A stretch of 22,241 nucleotides of DNA from K189A clade bacterium (lineage in GTDB: Bacteria > Pseudomonadota > Gammaproteobacteria > Pseudomonadales > Azotimanducaceae), in contig RKSB01000073.1 in NCBI GenBank assembly GCA_007571095.1, positions 1 to 22,241 on the forward strand, given 5' to 3'. The translations under genes and the position numbers were made by a program. Under the pieces are notes generated by a model. That model saw only the letters and a program-made list of their open reading frames with translations, searched no databases and had not been told where the DNA came from. Positions 7,853 through 15,557 of the stretch are shown piece by piece; the stretch's first letter is position 1, and each line of letters begins with the position of its first letter.

Positions 7853-9253
7853 TCAGAGCCGCCCCTTGTACCTCTTGTATTCCTCAAGGATTTTGGCCCT
7901 GAGTTCGGGATCGGTTTCAGCCATTGCAGCTTCTTTCAGCTGACGGGCAATGATGTCGTCGTTTTCGTTGGGCGATGAACTCCGTTGTGCCGGTCGAGTA
8001 TTGCCACCTCGACCCTGCCCGGAAACTCCGCCATAGCCTCTGCCCTCTGGTTTCTGAACACCTGCAGTTCCGATTTCAGTTCCGCTTCCTTGCTGGTTCG
8101 AGTCGCTGCCCGAAGGCTGATTCGAAGCTCGTTCGCCTGACTGAGAGCCATCTTCGCCTTCTGTGCCCGAACCGCCGGCGTTTTCCGGGCTGCCAATAAC
8201 CTCCTCGATAAGCATCTCGTTTTGGCTATTTCCGCTTCTTCGGCTGTACTCAAGGAGAGCCAGGTCGAGATTCTTCAGCACCGATGCCAGTTCTTCGTCG
8301 GCGTTTTGGGCGACTCCCTGGCCTGTTCTGCTTTGGCCTCTTGTGCCTTTGCCTTGTTCAGACCCACCCTCAAAGGTTGGAAACAGATCCGAGCCGTCGC
8401 CGGAAGGTCCTGTCGAAGCCTGTTTCGAGGCAGTCGCCCCTGAGCCGGCGGGCAGAGTACCCTGGTTGCCGGCTCTGCCCGCCGATTGCTGGCCAGCAGT
8501 AGCCGAGTTGTTTGCCGGACTCGAAGGCAGGGCACCGCCGCTTTTACCATTTGCCTGCCTGTTGGCTGATCCTTGTTTGCCGGCCTGTTGTTGACTCGAA
8601 GAGCTTGCGGCAGTTGCCCCTGAGCCGGCGGGCAGGACACCCTGATTGCCGGTTCTGCCCGCCGATTGCCGAGCAGTAGTCGAGTTGTTTGCCGGACTCG
8701 AAGGCAGGGCACCACCACTCGCCCGCCTGCCGCCCGATCCTTGACTGCCGGCCTGCGAGCCCGAAGGAGTCGAAGCCCGGGCACCACCACTCGCCTGCCT
8801 GCTGCCCGATCCTTGACTGCCGGCCTGCGAATTCGAAGGACTTGAAGCCCGACTCTGACTCGGACTGCCCGAAGTTCCAGCCGGCCTGCCAGCGGGTTTT
8901 CCTGCAGAGGACTTCAACAACTCATCCAGCCTCGAATGACGTCTTGACGGAAGACTGATTTGAACTGAAACCCGAGGCGAGTCGTCGGCATTCTGTTGTG
9001 CTGGACTGCGAGCCGGTATTCTGGCAGTCTCGGCCTTTTCGGTCGGCGGAAGCACAAGTTTCGTGTCGTCGGCTTCAGAGTTCGAAGGCAACGAGTGAAG
9101 AATTTCGAGCAGTTCGTCCAGCACCTCGCGTTCAGATCGGTGAATATCCGAAGTCTCGTTTGCTTGAACTGCCTGCTCGACACTCAACAGGCATGACACA
9201 AAAAGGGCCAGACAAGCGAGATTTGCCGGCGATGATGGAAAACTGTGCCTCAT
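7853..9253 (-). CDS. Exported Ser/Gly/Ala/Gln-rich repeat protein
   Basis: 466 residues from ATG at 9253, preceded by GGAGA at good spacing. A longer in-frame TTG start at 9289 would put 12 extra residues before the signal peptide and is less likely. The signal peptide is residues 1-31, cut after AVQA. A short acidic helix follows (about 34-50). Residues about 125-330 are low complexity, made of imperfect repeats such as SQAGSQGSG and PSSPANNS, which are visible as direct repeats in the DNA. A more ordered stretch (ADEELASVLKNLDLALLEYS) and a second Gly/Ser/Gln-rich region come next. The protein ends in a charged helix (ETDPELRAKILEEYKRYKGRL). The ordered ends with a flexible middle suggest a periplasmic linker between partners. 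No enzyme motif is visible and the family is unknown. Confidence 0.8.
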   Translation of the reverse strand: MRHSFPSSPANLACLALFVSCLLSVEQAVQANETSDIHRSEREVLDELLEILHSLPSNSEADDTKLVLPPTEKAETARIPARSPAQQNADDSPRVSVQISLPSRRHSRLDELLKSSAGKPAGRPAGTSGSPSQSRASSPSNSQAGSQGSGSRQASGGARASTPSGSQAGSQGSGGRRASGGALPSSPANNSTTARQSAGRTGNQGVLPAGSGATAASSSSQQQAGKQGSANRQANGKSGGALPSSPANNSATAGQQSAGRAGNQGTLPAGSGATASKQASTGPSGDGSDLFPTFEGGSEQGKGTRGQSRTGQGVAQNADEELASVLKNLDLALLEYSRRSGNSQNEMLIEEVIGSPENAGGSGTEGEDGSQSGERASNQPSGSDSNQQGSGTEIGTAGVQKPEGRGYGGVSGQGRGGNTRPAQRSSSPNENDDIIARQLKEAAMAETDPELRAKILEEYKRYKGRL

Positions 9254-9303
9254 TGTAAATCTTCTCCAACCACGGCTATTCTGCCCCAACTTCGCCTGAA
9301 AAG

Positions 9304-10527
9304 CTAGTTACGAATGCCGCTTGATGAGCGGTAATATTCGTGCCTGTGAGTAACTCCCATGGTTGCGATTGCCCTGTCTTTTCGAAAGGCCGGCCTGTAT
9401 CTGGTCAGCAGTGCCACTTTCTTGAGTTCCTTTCGAGGTGGGTCCTGGGGCTTGGCGGCGCTTACCTCGATATCGTTTACTTCTCCCTGTTCATTCACGC
9501 TGTAAATCAGCTCGACAAATCCCGGCAGGTTGCGGCTACCGGGCACCCTTGACATGGGGCGCAGATTCAGATTTGGAAAAAACAGCAGTTTGGGCTGCTC
9601 GAAGAAGGATTCAGGCAGGCTTTCCGGCGGCAATTGTTCGAGCAGGAGAATGGCTCTTCGGTACTGCTCTGAGGCCGCCAGAGGTCTGTACAGCAGGGTA
9701 TGCCAGTCGCCCAGATCAATATGACTTCTGATCAGTTCGATGACTGAGGTCTGCGGATCCAGAAGCTGTAGCTGGATGACCTTCCTGAGCATTCGCTCTC
9801 CCGACAGCCATCGAGTAATGGTCTGTCTTTCGGCCATGCCGCCTGACCAGATAACCTGTTTGCCCTGGCTTGTGAAATCGAATTCTTCTGCTCGCTGGGG
9901 ATAGGCATTGACGTAATCGTCGCGTTCTCTCAGGTAAGTGGCGGCAATTTTTCGAAACGGAGAGATGAGCCTGGGGCTTCTTGTACCGTAGCTGCTCTCG
10001 ATCAGTTTGATCATTCTCAAATACAGCTGCCTTGCCTCGGCGTATTTTCTGAGCTTCACCGACCATCCGGCCAGATGACTGATTGCAGCCAACATGTCTG
10101 ACAGGTCTTCGATCTCCTGCTCCAGGCTTAGAAAATAGCGATAAAGCTGTCTGTTATGGGCTTCGTCCAGGTTTCCGAGAGCGGCATGGGCTTCGCTCAG
10201 ATAGTCAATCATGGCCAGTTGTCTCAGGTTGTGCAGCCCAAGTTCTATGCGCGAGATTTGAATTGCCTGCTCGAGTACCTGAACAGCCAGTTGCGGGCGG
10301 TTGGTCAGCAGATAGCCCCGGCCAAGCGAAACCAGAGGTTCCATCAGTTCCGGTGTACTCATGCCTTTGTTTTTCATCAATTGCGTTGTTTGATTGAGAT
10401 AATACTCAATCTCACCCTCAACCCCGTTCGCCGCCTGAGTCTCCGCAAAGCCCGTACTCACCGGCGAGAACAGGGTACCCAAAAGGTACAAAAAACGCAG
10501 TTTATAGAGGCACTTTATGAACTGCAC
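9304..10527 (-). CDS. Periplasmic TPR protein with TonB-like C-terminal domain
   Basis: 407 residues from a GTG at 10527; the frame has a TGA just upstream, so no longer ATG start exists. Residues 1-28 are a signal peptide cut after GFA. Residues about 40-310 are alpha-helical with TPR-like pairs (LVSLGRGYLLTNRPQLAVQVLEQAI and YLSEAHAALGNLDEAHNRQL). The last ~75 residues resemble the TonB C-terminal fold: GFVELIYSVNEQGEVNDIEV, then ELKKVALLTRYRPAF, matching the pattern xVxVxFTVxxDGxVxxVxV followed by a helix and YxPA. TonB C-terminal domains pass force from ExbB/ExbD-type motors to outer-membrane partners, and an ExbB homologue lies in the same operon. First gene of the nine-gene run, directly behind the promoter at 10567-10595. 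Confidence 0.85.
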   Translation of the reverse strand: MQFIKCLYKLRFLYLLGTLFSPVSTGFAETQAANGVEGEIEYYLNQTTQLMKNKGMSTPELMEPLVSLGRGYLLTNRPQLAVQVLEQAIQISRIELGLHNLRQLAMIDYLSEAHAALGNLDEAHNRQLYRYFLSLEQEIEDLSDMLAAISHLAGWSVKLRKYAEARQLYLRMIKLIESSYGTRSPRLISPFRKIAATYLRERDDYVNAYPQRAEEFDFTSQGKQVIWSGGMAERQTITRWLSGERMLRKVIQLQLLDPQTSVIELIRSHIDLGDWHTLLYRPLAASEQYRRAILLLEQLPPESLPESFFEQPKLLFFPNLNLRPMSRVPGSRNLPGFVELIYSVNEQGEVNDIEVSAAKPQDPPRKELKKVALLTRYRPAFRKDRAIATMGVTHRHEYYRSSSGIRN

Positions 10528-10566
10528 GTTAAAGGATTCTCATTTCAACAACTGACGCCAGCCTTT

Positions 10567-10595
10567 ATTATAAAGGTCTACACAGAGTCTGACAG
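10567..10595 (-). promoter_or_regulatory. Sigma70-type promoter of the nine-gene operon
   Basis: On the minus strand, CTGTCA (10590-10595) and a perfect TATAAT (10567-10572) are separated by exactly 17 bases, about 40 bases ahead of the GTG at 10527. The -10 sits inside the inverted repeat CCTTTAT-T-ATAAAGG (10562-10576), whose 7-base arms are perfect. A protein bound there would block the promoter, so this is a candidate operator. The promoter call is good; the operator is inference. Confidence 0.7.
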
Positions 10596-10638
10596 AATAT
10601 GGGGAAGATGGTTTCAGACGGCTTGTGTTTTTGCAGTT

Positions 10639-10650
10639 TTTCTGCAGAAA
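10639..10650. promoter_or_regulatory. 12-bp palindrome upstream of tusA
   Basis: TTTCTGCAGAAA is a perfect palindrome 23 bases ahead of the tusA start, in the divergent intergenic region. It could be an operator for either direction. No clear -10 for tusA is visible, so its role is uncertain. Confidence 0.3.
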
Positions 10651-10673
10651 TTTGCTTGTGAGGATTCGGCGAT

Positions 10674-10913
10674 TTGAGTGATTCGCACAGACATGACTAT
10701 CTGCTTGATACCAGTGGATTAAGCTGTCCTGACCCTCTTCTGCGACTGCGCAATCGCGTTCGTACCATGACAAGTGGTGAAGTCTTGCTGGTCAAGGCAA
10801 CCGACCCGACCACCGAAAGGGATTTTCGGCATTTTTGTCATTTTTTGGGTCACAGGCTGCTGGCCAGCTGTTGCAGGGACGGCTGTTATCACTACTGGAT
10901 TGCCAGAAAATAA
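10674..10913 (+). CDS. tusA: TusA-family sulfur carrier protein
   Basis: 79 residues. TusA accepts persulfide sulfur from IscS and passes it on to TusBCD for tRNA 2-thiouridine modification and to other sulfur pathways in the cytoplasm. The family motif CPxP is present (GLSCPDPLLRLR, active Cys18), followed by the expected order: GEVLLVKATDPTTERDFRHFCHFLGH, equivalent to E. coli TusA's ADDPATTRD...FCTFMEH. Length matches the family (about 80). The start is a TTG at 10674, chosen because GAGGA lies 9 bases upstream and the protein then begins like known TusA proteins. pdxB follows after 40 bases, probably in the same transcript. Three further cysteines near the end (CCRDGC) are unusual. Confidence 0.92.
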   Translation: MSDSHRHDYLLDTSGLSCPDPLLRLRNRVRTMTSGEVLLVKATDPTTERDFRHFCHFLGHRLLASCCRDGCYHYWIARK

Positions 10914-10953
10914 TCGGGCAGTTTCGCTGTATGCATCAACGGCAGTCTCGATC

Positions 10954-12126
10954 TTGAAGCTCAAGCTGTTGCTGGATGCCAATGTCTTTGCCGCCCGAGA
11001 GCTCTTCGGTGATCTTGGCCAGCTTCGAATTCGACAGCCGGAGGATATTCAACGATCAGATGTCGCCTGGGCGGATGTGCTCATTTGCCGCTCTCGGCTG
11101 AAAGTAAACGAAGCCCTGCTTGGCAATACTCGCCTTCTCTTTGTCGGCACTCCCGTTACCGGCGTGGATCATCTGGACGCAGGCTTTTTGAGGGAGCGGC
11201 GTATTCCTTATTCCCACGCCCCCGGTTGCAACGCCCTTTCGGTTGCCGATTATGCCCTTGCCTCTGTCTGTCTGTGGTTGCTGGACAAGGGCTTGAGGCC
11301 AGCCGAGGTCAGTGCAGGCATCGTTGGTTGCGGTCACATTGGCCAGGCGGTGCTGGCCAGACTGCAAAGGCTGGGTATGCCTGTTCAGGTATCAGACCCA
11401 CCACTGGCTCAGGAGGGTCTCAGGAAGCTTCCCTTTGCTCCTCTCGAGCGAGTATTGAGTGCAAACATCGTCTGTCTGCACACTCCGCTGACTCGCACCG
11501 GCGACTGGCCGACTCAAAACCTCATTCGGTCAGCCTCGCTGAAGCGAATGCCAAAGAACAGCCTGTTGCTGTCCTGCGGGCGAGGCGGAGTGATCGACGA
11601 GCGAGACCTCCTTCAGTGGCTCGCCGATACACAGGGTCGAGCGGTGGTCGATGTGTGGCGAAACGAACCCGAGGTCAATCGGCAACTGGTCAAGGCTGCC
11701 TGGCTGGCCACTCCTCATATCGCCGGATACAGCCTCGATGGCAGGCGAGAAGGCAGTTTAAGAATAAGAGAGAAGCTGCTTCAATTGCTGGACATATTCA
11801 AGCCGTTACCACCGCCGATTGCGGCATGGAAGAAACCTGTTTCGGTGCGTGCCGAAGGCGAATTCGGCCCTGCATCCACGTTCGAGGAGGGCCTTGAGTT
11901 TGTTGCGAAGGTATCTGGCCTGCAGGCCGACAGTCGGCTGTTCAAGCAGTCGCAGGACGAGTCTGCCCGACCTGCTCAAGCTTTCGAGCAGGCTCGCCGG
12001 AATTATCGCCCTCGCCGGAATTTTGCCCGCTTGACCGTGTATCAGGCCGAAGGCGAGGCTGCCCGGCTTTTGTCCGCACTTGGCTTTGTGCTCTCTTCAG
12101 AACAAGGCGAGCATCAGGCGAGTTGA
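10954..12126 (+). CDS. pdxB: Erythronate-4-phosphate dehydrogenase PdxB
   Basis: 390 residues. PdxB oxidises 4-phosphoerythronate to 2-oxo-3-hydroxy-4-phosphobutanoate in the DXP-dependent pyridoxal phosphate pathway of gammaproteobacteria. The sequence follows E. coli PdxB throughout: KLLLDANVFAARELFGDLG at the start, FVGTPVTGVDHLD, APGCNALSVADY, the NAD-binding loop GIVGCGHIG (122-130), catalytic R210 (CGRGG), E238 (NEPEVN) and H255 (PHIAGYS), then a C-terminal PdxB-specific dimer domain ending RRNYRPRRNFARLTVY. The start is TTG at 10954, where homology to PdxB begins; the frame stays open further upstream but overlaps tusA. No strong Shine-Dalgarno sequence is visible before the TTG, so the exact start is less sure than the gene. 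Confidence 0.95.
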   Translation: MKLKLLLDANVFAARELFGDLGQLRIRQPEDIQRSDVAWADVLICRSRLKVNEALLGNTRLLFVGTPVTGVDHLDAGFLRERRIPYSHAPGCNALSVADYALASVCLWLLDKGLRPAEVSAGIVGCGHIGQAVLARLQRLGMPVQVSDPPLAQEGLRKLPFAPLERVLSANIVCLHTPLTRTGDWPTQNLIRSASLKRMPKNSLLLSCGRGGVIDERDLLQWLADTQGRAVVDVWRNEPEVNRQLVKAAWLATPHIAGYSLDGRREGSLRIREKLLQLLDIFKPLPPPIAAWKKPVSVRAEGEFGPASTFEEGLEFVAKVSGLQADSRLFKQSQDESARPAQAFEQARRNYRPRRNFARLTVYQAEGEAARLLSALGFVLSSEQGEHQAS

Positions 12127-12283
12127 AAACTGCCAACAAAAGAACCTGAATTCTTTTTGCTCATGATGCAAAAATGCGCATTACCGGTGCTCAGGCAAAC
12201 TCGCATACCTGGCTGCCTTCGTTTTTTGCGCATACCGCAGCTTGTGAGGGTGTTTGAGGCGGATGGCCTGCACCTGGTTTAAC

Positions 12284-12306
12284 AAGGCTGTGCCAGCCTT
12301 CTTTTC
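12284..12306 (+). terminator. Candidate Rho-independent terminator after pdxB
   Basis: AAGGCTG (12284-12290), loop TGC, CAGCCTT (12294-12300), then CTTTTC. The stem is 7 perfect pairs, but the T-run is short. It lies in the 270-base gap between convergent pdxB and alaA. It would stop plus-strand transcription; read the other way there is no T-run. The rest of the gap shows no gene I can support. Confidence 0.5.
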
Positions 12307-12396
12307 AAGCAGAATGCAGGAGAAGCTCGCCCTTTCCGCTCTTCAGGGTTCGTTCTTCAAGCAAGGTTGGAGGGCAAAGACGGATTCTGGCCAGGC

Positions 12397-13611
12397 TCAT
12401 TGAGTGTAAGTGGCAAAGAAGTGGGCAAGTTGCTGCATGGCCATGCGAAGATCCTCGGGCCGAGGCAGAAAGACCAGCCGAAAATGGTCGGGTCGAGGCC
12501 AGTTGAAAGCCGTTCCCTGAACCACCAGAATATGCTTTTGGCGCAGTAAATCCAGCACCATCCGTTCGTCGTCCTGAATCGCCAGAACCTCTGGGTCCAG
12601 GCGCGGAAAAAGATACAGGGCACCCTTGGGTTGAACGCAGGATATACCCTCGATTGCGTTGATTGCCGAGCAGGCGACTTCTCTTTGCTTGTGCCAGAGA
12701 CCCTCTGGACAGACCAGTTCCCTGATGCTTTGGTAGCCACCCAGTGCCGTCTGAATGCCGTGCTGAGAGGGCACATTGGCGCACAGCCTCATGGTCGCCA
12801 GAACATCCAGTCCCTCAATCAGGTCAACGGCCGCCTGTTTGGCACCGCTCAGTATCATCCATCCGGCCCGCAGACCGGTTGCACGCCAGTTTTTGGACAG
12901 TCCGCCGAAGGTCAGAAAAAGCAGATCGTCGGCCAGTGAGGCCGCAGGAACATGCACCGCTCCGTCATAGAGAACCCTGTCGTAAATCTCATCGGCAAAA
13001 ACCACCAGATCGTGTTGCCGCGCAATTTCCAGCATCGCCTCCAGCGTCTTGAGGCTGTACACCGCACCAGTGGGGTTGTTGGGGTTGATAATCACCAGCC
13101 CTCTGGTACGCCCGCTGATGCAGCTCGATAAATGGTCGAGATCTGGTTCCCAGTCGGCACTTTCTTCGCACATATAGTGGACGGGGCGGGCTCCGGTCAG
13201 GGTGACCGCCGCCGTCCACAGAGGGTAATCAGGTGCCGGCAGGAGAACTTCGTCACCATTGTTCAGCAAGGCCTGCATGGCCATGACGATCAGTTCGCTG
13301 ACTCCGTTACCGATATAGATGTCTTCGATATCCACTCCGGTGATATTGGCGGCCTGACAATCCTGCATCACTGCCTTGCGCGCACTGTAAATTCCCTTTG
13401 AGTCACTATAGCCCTGAGAGGCCGGCAGATTGTGAATGACATCCCGAATAATCTCCTCCGGCGTGTCGAAACCAAAGGCATACGGATCGCCTATATTCAA
13501 CTTCAGAATGCGGTGGCCTTCCTCTTCCAGTTGACGAGCCTCAGTCAGTGCCGGACCTCGAATGTCGTAGCAGAGGTTGGTCAGCTTGTCGGATTTGGCA
13601 ATGGGCTTCAT
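12397..13611 (-). CDS. alaA: AlaA-type alanine aminotransferase
   Basis: 404 residues. PLP-dependent fold-type I transaminase that interconverts alanine and 2-oxoglutarate with pyruvate and glutamate; AlaA is the main alanine-forming enzyme in E. coli. It matches AlaA almost end to end: LTNLCYDIRGPALTEARQLE near the start, LPASQGYSDSKGIYSARKA, EDIYIGNGVSELIV, PAPDYPLWTAAV, INPNNPTGAVYS (N179), FADEIYDRVLYD (D207, Y210), the lysine that binds PLP (GGLSK240), MRLCANVPSQHGIQTALGGYQS and VQGTAFNWPRPDHFR. The ATG at 13611 is chosen because homology begins there (MKPIAKSDKL, like MSPIEKSSKL) and length equals E. coli AlaA (405). An upstream TTG at 13659 lies in the likely promoter. Convergent with pdxB and divergent from msrB. 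Confidence 0.95.
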   Translation of the reverse strand: MKPIAKSDKLTNLCYDIRGPALTEARQLEEEGHRILKLNIGDPYAFGFDTPEEIIRDVIHNLPASQGYSDSKGIYSARKAVMQDCQAANITGVDIEDIYIGNGVSELIVMAMQALLNNGDEVLLPAPDYPLWTAAVTLTGARPVHYMCEESADWEPDLDHLSSCISGRTRGLVIINPNNPTGAVYSLKTLEAMLEIARQHDLVVFADEIYDRVLYDGAVHVPAASLADDLLFLTFGGLSKNWRATGLRAGWMILSGAKQAAVDLIEGLDVLATMRLCANVPSQHGIQTALGGYQSIRELVCPEGLWHKQREVACSAINAIEGISCVQPKGALYLFPRLDPEVLAIQDDERMVLDLLRQKHILVVQGTAFNWPRPDHFRLVFLPRPEDLRMAMQQLAHFFATYTQ

Positions 13612-13647
13612 GAAAGCTTGCAGAGGCGGGAGGGCTTGAGGCTGTGT

Positions 13648-13656
13648 AGTATATAA
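13648..13656 (-). promoter_or_regulatory. Possible alaA promoter -10 region
   Basis: On the minus strand the stretch TGTTATATACT, about 40 bases ahead of the alaA ATG, offers an extended -10 (TGT-TATATA) or TATACT. No good -35 is found at 16-18 bases. The divergent gap to msrB is 141 bases and must hold promoters for both genes. Confidence 0.35.
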
Positions 13657-13752
13657 CAAGAGAAAAAAGCGACTTCTGCGAGAAATTTCAGGCTACACGA
13701 ATGCGGCTTGAACTCGAAACAGGCGTGTATAACCGGAAACAGGAACAAATTG

Positions 13753-14199
13753 ATGGATAAACCAGCCAGGCCCACTGCACAGAAAGATGGTGTGACTCCC
13801 GAAGCGAGTACAAAAACCGATGCCGAGTGGCGACAGGAGCTGACACCGGAGGCTTACAGAATTACTCGACAAGGAGGCACAGAGCCGGCTTTCACTGGAA
13901 AATACTGGAACACCAAAACTCCAGCTGTCTACCTATGCGTTTGTTGCCGAAGCCCCTTGTTTGACTCTGACACCAAGTATGACTCAGGAACCGGCTGGCC
14001 GTCTTTTTACGCGCCAGTTGCCGAGGATGCTGTTTGCCTAAAGGAGGATCATTCTTTTGGCATGAGACGAACGGAGGTATGTTGTCGAGAGTGCGAGGCT
14101 CATCTCGGTCATGTTTTTCCAGATGGCCCCAGGCCTACCGGTGAACGTTACTGCATGAACTCGGGAGCCCTTGAGATGGTACTCAAAAAAACGGATTAA
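13753..14199 (+). CDS. msrB: Peptide-methionine (R)-S-oxide reductase MsrB
   Basis: 148 residues. MsrB reduces methionine-R-sulfoxide in proteins and so repairs oxidative damage. All landmarks are present: TPEAYRITRQGGTEPAFTGKY, zinc cysteines C62/C65 (CVCC) and C111/C114 (CREC), SGTGWPSF (79-85), AHLGHVFPDGP and catalytic Cys134 in RYCMNS. The ATG at 13753 is preceded by AGGAA at 7 bases; an upstream in-frame ATG at 13708 would add 15 residues without homology. A 20-residue hydrophilic tail precedes the domain and there is no signal peptide, so the protein is cytoplasmic. The stop overlaps that of the convergent MFS gene by three bases. Confidence 0.95.
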   Translation: MDKPARPTAQKDGVTPEASTKTDAEWRQELTPEAYRITRQGGTEPAFTGKYWNTKTPAVYLCVCCRSPLFDSDTKYDSGTGWPSFYAPVAEDAVCLKEDHSFGMRRTEVCCRECEAHLGHVFPDGPRPTGERYCMNSGALEMVLKKTD

Positions 14200-15488
14200 C
14201 CCTTTGGCTGGCGAGAATGCCGAGGGTCGGGTACGAAAAACATGATCAAAAGCATTCCCAGCGTCAGAAAGCCGATGGATACCCAAAAAACTGCCGAGTA
14301 GGAGAAGGCACCCGCCAGTATTCCACCAACAACAGGGCCGATGGCTCCGGCACCTTCCGACAGAGTGTTGGCAACCGCGATACGCATCGGCAAATCCTTG
14401 ATTTTCCCAAATTCCAGCGTCATGTTGGCAGAGGCATTCTGAAACCCCTGAAAAGCTGCTCCCATCGCTATAAAAACGCCGACGGTTGGTATCAGGTCGA
14501 CCGACTGTAACAGGACAAGGGTGGAAACAATCCACAGTACAAGGCTGGCCAGAAATATCGACCGAAAGCCCAATCGATCGGCGATACTTCCCCAGATCAG
14601 GTTTGAAACAGTCGCCGACAGGGTGAAGACAAAGGTCAGAAGTCCGAGAGTCTGGCCGCTGATACCCAGATTTTGGCCGGCATAGAGTATGTAGAAAGGG
14701 GCGGCCATTCGACCCAGCGTACTCAGGGCTCGGGCATATACATAATGTCGAAAGACAGAATCGGCCCCCAGCAGCTCAAAGGCATCTCGAAAGCGCCGCC
14801 GAATACTTGTCGCCGGTCTTAGATCGGGTGGCTGTGGTTCACGCACAAAGGCAAGAAAGACCAGGCCGATCGACGACAGCAGAAAAGCCAGTAGAAATAT
14901 GTAGGCAAAGTCGCTCGCTTCAGGTGTAGTGCCAAGCAGGTAATCGCCGGCCAGCCATGCTGTTATGGATACCGTGATACCGGCCAGAAAATTCCTCAAA
15001 CCGGTCAGTCGGCCTCTTAGACTTACAGGGATTACCTTGGACAGCAGGAAGACAAAAATAACGCTCTGGATACCCGTAAATACGCCCAGCAGTGTAATTA
15101 CCGGAAAGAGTATCCACAGGCTGTAGCTGAATTCCGAAAGGGCTATCAGGGCAATGGACAGCACCATCAAACGCATACCTGCTCCGGCGACTATACCGGT
15201 TGGCAGTACTCGCTTGCGATGCTCCACTCGCCAGGCCCCGAAAAAGGGGCTCAGAGCCATTCCAAGCCCCTGCAGAGAGAGACAGATGCCGACGGCCAGG
15301 TCGGAGCCACCAGAGAGGAGCAGCACAAAAGCCGGCATGAAGGTCGGTGCATGAACCAGCCGAAAACCGGTTTGGCCCAACAGCCCGTGGGCAAGGTGCA
15401 TCAGGTAGTTATGCCGAAGATCGCGCCTTACGGTCAGGTGGTAAAGGCGGTTTGCCGATGTTTGCCGGAATGTGGGCATGCGATCCAT
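14196..15488 (-). CDS. Major facilitator superfamily transporter
   Basis: 430 residues, about 12 hydrophobic segments in two halves with a cytoplasmic middle loop (about residues 205-230, EPQPPDLRPATSIRRRFRDA). The MFS loop motif is recognisable in GSIADRLGFRSIF in the second half and, weakly, in GAWRVEHRKRVLP in the first. Substrate cannot be read from the sequence. The ATG at 15488 has AAGGG upstream; an ATG nine bases further in is an alternative and an adjacent TTG a third. It follows the acyl-CoA dehydrogenase gene by 69 bases on the same strand, so it may move a product or substrate of that unit. It ends inside the msrB stop (shared TTAA). Confidence 0.85.
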   Translation of the reverse strand: MDRMPTFRQTSANRLYHLTVRRDLRHNYLMHLAHGLLGQTGFRLVHAPTFMPAFVLLLSGGSDLAVGICLSLQGLGMALSPFFGAWRVEHRKRVLPTGIVAGAGMRLMVLSIALIALSEFSYSLWILFPVITLLGVFTGIQSVIFVFLLSKVIPVSLRGRLTGLRNFLAGITVSITAWLAGDYLLGTTPEASDFAYIFLLAFLLSSIGLVFLAFVREPQPPDLRPATSIRRRFRDAFELLGADSVFRHYVYARALSTLGRMAAPFYILYAGQNLGISGQTLGLLTFVFTLSATVSNLIWGSIADRLGFRSIFLASLVLWIVSTLVLLQSVDLIPTVGVFIAMGAAFQGFQNASANMTLEFGKIKDLPMRIAVANTLSEGAGAIGPVVGGILAGAFSYSAVFWVSIGFLTLGMLLIMFFVPDPRHSRQPKG

Positions 15489-15557
15489 CAACGGCCCTTT
15501 CGCCTGAGTCCGGCCGGTTTCGTCCTGAGTCCCTGGCCGCAGAGCTTGAGTCAGGGG

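Noticed and set aside
7238..7978. Plus-strand frame of 246 codons opposite two operon genes
   Set aside because: It spans the junction of two minus-strand genes with signal peptides and has no domain of its own.
11085..11897. Plus-strand frame of 270 codons inside pdxB
   Set aside because: It lies in another frame of a confidently identified pdxB and is Arg/Ser-rich without motifs.
12163..12282. 39-codon plus-strand frame ending just before the terminator hairpin
   Set aside because: No ribosome site, Arg/Leu-rich content without family resemblance, and it lies in the tail between convergent genes; more likely chance.
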